This document shows, in pieces, positions 1 to 5,150 of a stretch of 5,150 nucleotides of DNA. A program made the position numbers and the translations under genes. How positions within the stretch are numbered: position 1 is the first letter of the stretch; the number at the start of each line of letters is the position of its first letter. The notes under the pieces are model-generated. The model did not search any database. It had not been told where the DNA came from and was given only the letters and a program-made list of their open reading frames with translations. Location of the stretch: the NCBI GenBank assembly GCA_021779875.1, contig JAJXZV010000217.1:1-5150 (forward strand). The letters run 5' to 3'. The stretch is from Pseudomonadota bacterium (GTDB lineage Bacteria; Pseudomonadota; Gammaproteobacteria; Steroidobacterales; Steroidobacteraceae).

Positions 1-920
1 CGATCGCGCGCGATCCGGCCGCACGCCACGCCGCGCCCGGCTGGCTCGCCGACCGCCTGCGTGCCGACTGGCCCCGCCAATGGACGCAGGTGCTGGCCGC
101 GTCCGATGCGCAGGCGCCGATGTGGCTGCGGGTCGACGCGCGGCGGACCACGGCGCCTCTGTACCTGGAGCGACTGCGGGCGGCGGGAATCGGCGCGCAG
201 GCCGCCCCGGACGTGCCGTACGCCGTGGTTCTCGACGCGCCCTGCGACGTCGCCGATCTGCCGGGCTTCGCCGAGGGCCTGGTCTCGGTGCAGGACCTCG
301 GCGCTCAATGCGTGTTCTTTCCCCTGGCGCTCGCGCCCGGGCTGCGCGTGCTCGACGCCTGCGCCGCCCCCGGCGGCAAGACGGCGCTGATCGCCGAGCG
401 TCAACCGGACCTGGCCGGACTGGTGGCCGTCGACGTCGACGCCGTCCGCCTCGACCGGGTGCGCGAGAATCTGCGGCGTGGCGCGCTGCAGGCCGAGCTC
501 ATCCCGGGTGATGCCGGCGCGCCCGATGCCTGGTGGGACCGGCGGCCTTTCGATCGCATCCTGCTCGACGCCCCCTGCTCGGCGCTCGGGGTGATCCGCC
601 GCCACCCCGACATCCGCCTGCGCAGGCACGCCGCGGACCTGGCCCGCAACCCCGCGCTGCAGATCCGGCTGCTGGCGGCGGCCTGGCCGCTGCTGGCCCC
701 GGGGGGGTTGCTCGTGTACGCGACCTGTACGGTGACGCGCGCGGAGAACCACGACTTGGTCGCGGCCTTCGTTGCCGGCACGCCGGACGCGCGCTGCGTG
801 CCGCCGGCCGAGTGGGGCGGCTGGCCCGGATTCGGTGAGTTCGACGGCCTCGGCGTGCAGATCCTGCCCGGGGAGGCGGGGGCCGACGGCTTCTATTATG
901 CTGCCCTCCGAAGACGATGA
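1..920 (+). CDS. rsmB: RsmB, 16S rRNA (cytosine-967 C5)-methyltransferase, 5'-truncated by window edge
   Basis: RsmB uses S-adenosylmethionine to methylate C5 of cytosine 967 of 16S rRNA in the cytoplasm. The reading frame is open from the left edge (first whole codon at base 3), giving 305 visible residues; the family is about 430 residues, so the missing part is mainly the N-terminal NusB-like RNA-binding domain. Visible marks are the PGWLADRL and MWLRVD segments that precede the catalytic domain, SAM-binding motif I DACAAPGGKT (354-383), motif IV DAPCSALGVIRRHPDI with its Cys at 576-578, and motif VI YATCTV with its Cys at 726-728. These two cysteines are the family pair; by analogy with E. 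coli RsmB the second is the nucleophile and the first helps release product. The end GADGFYYAALRRR matches the usual RsmB C-terminus. An internal GTG at base 90 is not the true start, because homology continues upstream of it. The stop overlaps the next gene's ATG by four bases. Identity is secure; only the start is unknown. Confidence 0.96.
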   Translation, partial: IARDPAARHAAPGWLADRLRADWPRQWTQVLAASDAQAPMWLRVDARRTTAPLYLERLRAAGIGAQAAPDVPYAVVLDAPCDVADLPGFAEGLVSVQDLGAQCVFFPLALAPGLRVLDACAAPGGKTALIAERQPDLAGLVAVDVDAVRLDRVRENLRRGALQAELIPGDAGAPDAWWDRRPFDRILLDAPCSALGVIRRHPDIRLRRHAADLARNPALQIRLLAAAWPLLAPGGLLVYATCTVTRAENHDLVAAFVAGTPDARCVPPAEWGGWPGFGEFDGLGVQILPGEAGADGFYYAALRRR

Positions 921-1498
921 ACGCACCCTCCGCAAAATCCCGGCTGCTCGCCGCCCTGCTGTGCATCCTGTGCTGGACGCCCTTCGCATTGCGCGCCGAG
1001 GGTCTCGACGGCCGCTTCGACGTGCGCTCGGCGAATCTCGAACTCAAGGACGGGGTCTACCACCTCGATGCCCGCTTCGATCTGCCGGTGAGCGACGCGG
1101 TGCGCCGCGGGCTCGCCGACGGCGTGCCGCTGTCTCTCGAACTCGACATCGACATCGAGCGCGTGCGCCAGTGGGCGCCGAACGCCCGGGTGGCGGAGCT
1201 CACCCAGCGCTATCACCTGCAGTACAACGCCGTGAGCGCGCGCTACATCCTGCGCAACGACAACAGCGGCCAGCAGGAATCGATCGGCACCCTGGATGCG
1301 GCGCTCGACGTGCTGTCCGAGGTGCGCGGCCTGCCGGTGCTGGACAAGTCGCTGACCCAGGAGGGGCGGCGCTACGCGGTCAGCCTGCGCGCCAAGCTCG
1401 ACTACGGATCGGTGCCGTTCAGCCTGCGGGTGCTCATGTTCTGGGTGAGCGAGTGGCATCGCGAGAGCGACTGGTACACATGGATCTTCCGGCCCTGA
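917..1498 (+). CDS. DUF4390 family exported protein, function unknown
   Basis: This 193-residue protein resembles the DUF4390 family, which is found in proteobacteria beside ntrY-type kinases and has no established function that I know of. Residues 1-27 form a type I signal peptide: Lys7 and Arg9, a hydrophobic stretch at 10-25, and likely cleavage after Ala27 (ALRA|EG). The cysteines at 16 and 19 do not fit a lipobox because Leu precedes each, so I predict a soluble or loosely attached periplasmic protein of about 166 residues. The mature part looks beta-rich. Family-like marks are RYILRN near the middle, the LPVLDK segment, and the aromatic end SEWHRESDWYTWIFRP. The start is the ATG inside the ATGA overlap with rsmB; no clear Shine-Dalgarno site precedes it, which suggests coupled translation. 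Its end overlaps ntrY by 19 bases. A role as partner or accessory of the NtrY periplasmic domain is inferred from position only. Confidence 0.85.
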   Translation: MNAPSAKSRLLAALLCILCWTPFALRAEGLDGRFDVRSANLELKDGVYHLDARFDLPVSDAVRRGLADGVPLSLELDIDIERVRQWAPNARVAELTQRYHLQYNAVSARYILRNDNSGQQESIGTLDAALDVLSEVRGLPVLDKSLTQEGRRYAVSLRAKLDYGSVPFSLRVLMFWVSEWHRESDWYTWIFRP

Positions 1499-3705
1499 TT
1501 CGCCGACACGGCGCGACGGGGGCGGCCGCCGCCGGCGTCGTGCTGTGGCTCGTCGCGCTGTACCTGCTCGGATCGGTGTCGCGCGATTCCGCCGGCTTCG
1601 ACCGCTGGCTGCCGTGGATCCTGATCATCAACGTCACCGGACTGTGCACCTTGCTGGGGCTGCTGGCGGTGAAGCTCACCCGGCTGTTCCGCGACTATCG
1701 CCGGCACGTGCCGGGCTCGGGCCTCAAGGGCCGCACGGTCGCCATCTTCAGCGCCCTGGCGGTGGCGCCCATCCTGGTCGTGTACTACTTCTCGCTGCAG
1801 TTCCTCAATCGCGGCATCGACAGCTGGTTCGAGCTCGGGGTCAGCCAGGGCCTGAAGGACACCCGGGAGCTGTCGCACGCCGCGCTCGACGTGCGGGTGC
1901 GCGAGTTCCTGCAGCACACCCAGGTCGTCGCCCAAGGGCTCGCCGGCCTGGGCGACTTCGAGCTGATTCCGACCCTCGACCGCGAGCGGCGAGAGAGCGC
2001 GGCGCTCGAGTTCACCGTGACCGGTCCGCGGGGCCGGATCGTCGCCACCAGTTCCGACCGGCCGATGGACACGCTGCCGGCTCCGGCGACCGACGAGATG
2101 ATCCTGCAGCTGCGGCTCGGGCGCACCTACGTGAGCCTGGACACGGACTCCGTCGGCGGCTACGTGATCCGCGCGGCCGCGCCCATCGATCCGGCCGGCG
2201 GTCCGGGCTCGCGCATCCTGATCGGCCTGTATCCGGTGCCGCAGCAGCTGAGCCAGCTCGCCGACACCGTGCAGCGCTCCTATACGCAGTATGCGAATCT
2301 CGTGCAGCTGCGCCGTCCGCTCAAATCCACCTTTCTGCTCATCCTGAGCTTCGTCGTGCTGATGTCGCTGATCGCCGCGGTGTACGGCGCGTTCTTCGCC
2401 GCCCAGCGCCTGGTGCAGCCCCTGCAGGACCTGATCGCCGGCACGCGCGCGGTCGCGAAGGGCAATTTCGACACCCGGCTGCCGCTGCCCTCGCGCGACG
2501 AGCTGGGCTTCCTGGTCACCTCGTTCAACGACATGACCAAGCGCCTGGCGCGGGCGCGCGACGAGACGCGGCGCAGCCAGCAGGCGGTGGAAGCCGAGCG
2601 CGCGAGCCTCGCCGTGATCCTCGCGCGGTTGTCGACCGGGGTCGTGTCGCTCGAGCCCGGACTCACCATCCGCACCGCCAATCAGGCGGCGAGCGCGATC
2701 CTCGGCGTCGACCTCGAGGGGGCGATCGGCAGGCCCTTCGACGAGTCGCTCGGCGAGGGTCCCCTGTTCGCGCAGTTTCTCGGCCGGGTGCGCGCGCACC
2801 TGGCGGCCGAGGAGCGCGACTGGCGCGAGCAGATCGAGCTGCCGGCCGATTCCGGCCGGCGCGTGCTCATGTGCGCCTGCACGGCTCTGCCGGGCGACGG
2901 CGACGCACCGGGGATGGTGCTGGTGTTCGACGACATCACCACGCTCCTGCAGGCGCAGCGCGACGCGGCCTGGGGCGAGGTGGCGCGCCGGCTCGCGCAC
3001 GAGATCAAGAACCCGCTCACGCCCATCCAGCTCTCGGCCGAGCGCATGCAGCGCAAGCTCCTGCGCGGGATGAACACCGAGGACGCGCAGGTCCTCAAGC
3101 GCGCGACCCAGACCATCATCGCGCAGGTGGACGCGATGAAGCAGATGGTGAACGCCTTCAGCGAGTACGCGCGCGCGCCCGACATGCTGTTCTCCCACTT
3201 CGACCTGAACCAGCTGATCGTCGAGGTGGCGGACCTGTATCGGGCGCAGGAGGGTGCGGCGGTCATCCGGTTGAAGCTCGAGCCGGAGCTGCCGCCGATC
3301 GCCGCCGATCGCATGCGCATCCGGCAGATACTCAACAACCTGCTGACCAATTCGCTCGAGGCGCTCGAAGGCCGAACCGACCCCCTGGTCGAGATCGAGA
3401 CGCAGCTGATCGACGACGGGCGAATGCCGGCGGCCGCGCTGGTCGTCACGGACAATGGTCCCGGGTTTGCACGCGATCTGATCGGCACGATCTTCGATCC
3501 GTACGTCACCAGCAAGCCGAAGGGCACCGGGCTCGGGCTCGCGATCGTGAAGAAGATCGTCGAGGAACATGGCGGCCGGATCGAAGCCGACAATCAGCGC
3601 ACCGGCGGTGCACGCGTGCGGATCGTCCTGCCGCTCGGCGAGGCCGCCCGCCCCGTCAGCGGACGAGAGCCTCGCAGGGCCGAACTGAGGAGAGAACGCG
3701 CATGA
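1480..3705 (+). CDS. ntrY: NtrY-type membrane sensor histidine kinase
   Basis: This 741-residue inner-membrane kinase should autophosphorylate and pass phosphate to the NtrX-type regulator encoded next to it. Family members are linked to nitrogen, redox or envelope control; the signal here is unknown. Visible layout: membrane segments at about 14-33, 44-64, 86-106 and 285-306; a basic cytoplasmic loop at 65-85 (RLFRDYRRH) that fits the positive-inside rule; a periplasmic region at about 107-284; HAMP about 305-360; a PAS domain about 375-490; a dimerisation and phosphoacceptor domain with H box LAHEIKNPLTP and His507; and an ATPase domain with N box NLLTNSLEA (Asn624), G1 box DNGPGF from Asp658, F box FDPYVTSK from Phe672 and G2 box GTGLGL at 682-687. 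All kinase boxes appear intact and the length is normal for NtrY. The ATG at 1480 is the best start because the first membrane segment follows at once; the frame is also open upstream, inside the DUF4390 gene. Only a weak, distant purine run (1463-1467) precedes it, so coupling is likely. PAS and HAMP limits are approximate. Confidence 0.93.
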   Translation: MDLPALIRRHGATGAAAAGVVLWLVALYLLGSVSRDSAGFDRWLPWILIINVTGLCTLLGLLAVKLTRLFRDYRRHVPGSGLKGRTVAIFSALAVAPILVVYYFSLQFLNRGIDSWFELGVSQGLKDTRELSHAALDVRVREFLQHTQVVAQGLAGLGDFELIPTLDRERRESAALEFTVTGPRGRIVATSSDRPMDTLPAPATDEMILQLRLGRTYVSLDTDSVGGYVIRAAAPIDPAGGPGSRILIGLYPVPQQLSQLADTVQRSYTQYANLVQLRRPLKSTFLLILSFVVLMSLIAAVYGAFFAAQRLVQPLQDLIAGTRAVAKGNFDTRLPLPSRDELGFLVTSFNDMTKRLARARDETRRSQQAVEAERASLAVILARLSTGVVSLEPGLTIRTANQAASAILGVDLEGAIGRPFDESLGEGPLFAQFLGRVRAHLAAEERDWREQIELPADSGRRVLMCACTALPGDGDAPGMVLVFDDITTLLQAQRDAAWGEVARRLAHEIKNPLTPIQLSAERMQRKLLRGMNTEDAQVLKRATQTIIAQVDAMKQMVNAFSEYARAPDMLFSHFDLNQLIVEVADLYRAQEGAAVIRLKLEPELPPIAADRMRIRQILNNLLTNSLEALEGRTDPLVEIETQLIDDGRMPAAALVVTDNGPGFARDLIGTIFDPYVTSKPKGTGLGLAIVKKIVEEHGGRIEADNQRTGGARVRIVLPLGEAARPVSGREPRRAELRRERA
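3687..3692 (+). promoter_or_regulatory. Shine-Dalgarno site of the ntrX-type gene
   Basis: GAGGAG lies nine bases before the ATG at 3702, inside the last codons of ntrY. It is the only strong ribosome binding site I see at a gene start in this window. It supports the ATG at 3702 and suggests the regulator can be initiated independently as well as by coupling through the ATGA overlap. Confidence 0.8.
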
Positions 3706-5063
3706 CCGCTTCTAGGATTCTGGTGGTGGACGACGAGGCCGACATCCGCGGTCTGTTGAAGGAGATCCTCGCCGAAGAGGGTTACGAGGTGGAGACCGCG
3801 GCGAATGCCGCCGAGGCGCGCGCGGCGCGCGCGGCCGACGCGCCCGACCTCGTGCTGCTCGACATCTGGATGCCCGACACCGACGGCATCACGCTGCTGC
3901 GCGAGTGGTCGACCATGCAGGGTTACGACTGTCCCGTGGTGATGATGTCCGGCCACGGCACGGTCGAGACGGCGGTGGAGGCGACGCGCCTCGGCGCCTT
4001 CGATTTCGTCGAAAAGCCGCTGTCGCTCACCAAGCTGCTGAAGACCGTCGAGCGCGCGCTCGCCGCCGGCATGCGCAAGCGGCTGTCCGAGAGAGGGCAG
4101 GGGCTCGCGCTCGCCGTGCCGGTCGGCAAGAGCCGGCTCACGCAGGCTTTGCGCGAGCAGGTCCAGCACGCCGCCGCGAGTTCCTCGCCGGTGCTGCTGC
4201 TGGGTGAACTGGGCTCCGGTCGCGAGGCCTACGCGCGCTACCTGCACTCCTTGAGCGCGCGCGCCGGCAAGCCGTTCCATATGGTCGTCGCCGCGAGCCT
4301 GGGGCCGGACCCGGCGGCGGCGCTGTTCGGCGCCGAGCACGACGGCAAGGTGCATCCCGGCGCATTCGACCAGGCGGCGGGCGGCACGCTGTACCTCGGC
4401 GGTCTGGAGGACCTCTCGAGCGAGGCGCAAAAGGTGCTGTTGGGGGCGGTCGAACAGCGCGGTTTCACCCGGGTGGGCGGCCGCGACCGCCTGCCGCTCA
4501 ACGTGCGCTGGATCAGTTCGGCGCAGGAGGGCTTCGAGCAGCGCTGCTCCCCGGAGCCGTTCCGGCGCGATCTCGCGGTCCAGCTCAACGTCATCACGCT
4601 GCGCGTGCCGTCGCTGCGCGACTACGCCGAGGACGTTCCCGACCTGCTGCGCTACTACGTGGACAGGCTGGTGGACGACCAGCACCTGCCGCTGCGGCGC
4701 TTCAGCGTCGCCGCCCAGAACCGGCTGCGCAATTATCCGTGGCCGGGCAACATCGCGGAGCTCAAGAACCTCGTGCAGCGCATGCTCGTGCTGGGATCCG
4801 GCGAGGAGATCCGCCTCGACGAGGTGGAGCGTGAGCTCGAGGTGAAGCTGGCCGGCGACGAGCCGCTGGTGAAACAGGACCTGCTCGCCATGCCGTTACG
4901 CGAGGCACGGGAGCATTTCGAGCGCGCCTATCTGCAGCAGCAGCTGCTGTTGTGCAACGGCAAGGTCGGGCAGCTCGCCAAGCGGGTCGGCATGGAGCGC
5001 ACCCACCTCTACCGCAAGCTCCGTGCCCTGGGCGTCGACTTCCGGCACCTGGGGGAGGACTGA
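3702..5063 (+). CDS. ntrX: NtrX-type response regulator with degenerate AAA+ (sigma-54 interaction) domain
   Basis: This 453-residue regulator is the expected phosphorylation target of the adjacent NtrY kinase. The receiver domain (about 5-120) has acidic residues Asp10 and Asp11, phosphoacceptor Asp54 in LLDIWMPDTDG, Ser83 in MMSGHGT and Lys105 in VEKP. The AAA+ domain (about 145-375) aligns along its length with NtrC-type activators, but the key residues differ: Walker A reads GELGSGRE (168-175), with Arg174 for Lys; LFG at 208-210 is followed by only 11 residues before FDQA, with no GAFTGA; Walker B reads GGTLYLGGLED, with Gly233-Gly234 for Asp-Glu; FRRDLAVQLN keeps Arg288 but has Gln294 at the second arginine position; WPGNIAELKN has Ala352 where sensor II Arg is usual. 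The C-terminal Fis-type helix-turn-helix (about 421-444, ending HLYRKLRALG) looks intact. There is no frameshift or stop. It probably binds DNA under phosphorylation control but cannot hydrolyse ATP or remodel sigma-54 holoenzyme. The start has a good ribosome site and overlaps ntrY by four bases. The family call is firm; the loss of activity is inferred. Confidence 0.92.
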   Translation: MTASRILVVDDEADIRGLLKEILAEEGYEVETAANAAEARAARAADAPDLVLLDIWMPDTDGITLLREWSTMQGYDCPVVMMSGHGTVETAVEATRLGAFDFVEKPLSLTKLLKTVERALAAGMRKRLSERGQGLALAVPVGKSRLTQALREQVQHAAASSSPVLLLGELGSGREAYARYLHSLSARAGKPFHMVVAASLGPDPAAALFGAEHDGKVHPGAFDQAAGGTLYLGGLEDLSSEAQKVLLGAVEQRGFTRVGGRDRLPLNVRWISSAQEGFEQRCSPEPFRRDLAVQLNVITLRVPSLRDYAEDVPDLLRYYVDRLVDDQHLPLRRFSVAAQNRLRNYPWPGNIAELKNLVQRMLVLGSGEEIRLDEVERELEVKLAGDEPLVKQDLLAMPLREAREHFERAYLQQQLLLCNGKVGQLAKRVGMERTHLYRKLRALGVDFRHLGED

Positions 5064-5076
5064 CCCGGCGCCGCGA

Positions 5077-5150
5077 TCAGTCGCCGACCCGGATCACGAG
5101 CACGTCGACGTCCGCCTTCCGCAGGATCTGCCGCAGGCGGTTCAACTCAT
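5077..5150 (-). CDS. C-terminal fragment of a convergent gene, possibly universal stress protein (UspA family)
   Basis: On the minus strand the last 24 codons of a reading frame enter from the right edge and stop at TGA (bases 5079-5077). The visible residues end ILRKADVDVLVIRVGD. A helix followed by a buried hydrophobic DVDVLVIRV strand at the extreme C-terminus is how UspA-family proteins finish (E. coli UspA ends with a similar VDMLIVPL stretch), so that is my best guess. The stop faces the ntrX stop with 13 bases between them. The fragment is too short for certainty; another Rossmann-like protein, or a chance open frame, cannot be excluded. Confidence 0.45.
   Translation of the reverse strand, partial: ELNRLRQILRKADVDVLVIRVGD

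Noticed and set aside
1454..1470. TGGCATCGCG as a possible sigma-54 -24 element before ntrY
   Set aside because: No TTGC-type -12 element occurs at the required spacing, and it lies within the DUF4390 coding sequence.
772..1479. Extension of the ntrY frame upstream to base 772
   Set aside because: The extension lies over the rsmB end and the DUF4390 gene, both strongly supported in other frames, and its translation is low-complexity Arg/Ala-rich. The ATG at 1480 gives the normal NtrY N-terminus.
2841..2860. Perfect inverted repeat with 7-bp arms (GCCGGCC / GGCCGGC) and a 6-base loop
   Set aside because: It lies inside the ntrY PAS coding region with no following T run. Such GC palindromes arise easily by chance at this base composition, so I do not call a terminator or operator.
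1402..3570. A 722-codon open frame on the minus strand opposite ntrY
   Set aside because: It is antisense to a gene with clear kinase motifs, its translation is rich in Arg, His, Gln and Glu without recognisable domains, and such antisense frames are expected in very GC-rich genes.
1545..3701. Extension of the ntrX frame upstream to base 1545, giving an apparent 1172-residue protein
   Set aside because: The upstream part is an Arg/Ala-rich shadow of ntrY. The receiver domain begins right after the ATG at 3702, which has a good ribosome site.
3813..3840. GCG-rich near-tandem repeat in the ntrX receiver domain
   Set aside because: It encodes an ordinary Ala/Arg-rich helix (EARAARAAD) and is too short to be called a repeat element.
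5066..5086. Possible hairpin between the convergent stop codons (GCGA/TCGC around TCAG, with CGGCG/CGCCG further out)
   Set aside because: The arms are short, the inner and outer pairings do not stack continuously, and no T run follows on either strand, so a terminator is not supported.

Overview
The window is about 5.1 kb of very GC-rich, tightly packed bacterial chromosome (GC well above 60% by eye). It comes from a proteobacterium. The order rsmB, DUF4390 gene, ntrY-type kinase, ntrX-type regulator is one I associate with Beta- and Gammaproteobacteria; the window alone does not settle the class or genus. No mobile element, RNA gene, CRISPR array or phage gene is visible.

Layout: bases 1-920 hold the C-terminal two thirds of RsmB, the 16S rRNA m5C967 methyltransferase; its start lies upstream. 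Bases 917-1498 encode a small exported DUF4390 protein. Bases 1480-3705 encode an NtrY-type membrane sensor histidine kinase with four membrane segments, a periplasmic region, HAMP, PAS and an apparently intact kinase core. Bases 3702-5063 encode the partner NtrX-type response regulator. The four genes are on the plus strand and overlap by 4, 19 and 4 bases, which indicates one transcript with translational coupling. A convergent reading frame enters from the right edge (5150-5077, minus strand) and looks like the end of a universal stress protein.

How the genes work together: RsmB is a ribosome-modification housekeeping enzyme. The DUF4390 protein is predicted to be periplasmic, the same compartment that NtrY's extracytoplasmic region faces. 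NtrY should autophosphorylate on His507 and pass phosphate to Asp54 of NtrX.

The main point of interest is NtrX. Its receiver and Fis-type DNA-binding domains look complete. Its central sigma-54-interacting AAA+ domain is recognisable end to end, but the catalytic and sigma-54-contact positions are changed: Walker A Lys to Arg, Walker B Asp-Glu to Gly-Gly, the GAFTGA loop absent with about five residues lost, one arginine finger to Gln, and the sensor II Arg to Ala. The frame is unbroken, so this looks like a stable protein turned into a sigma-54-independent, phosphorylation-controlled DNA-binding regulator, not a pseudogene.
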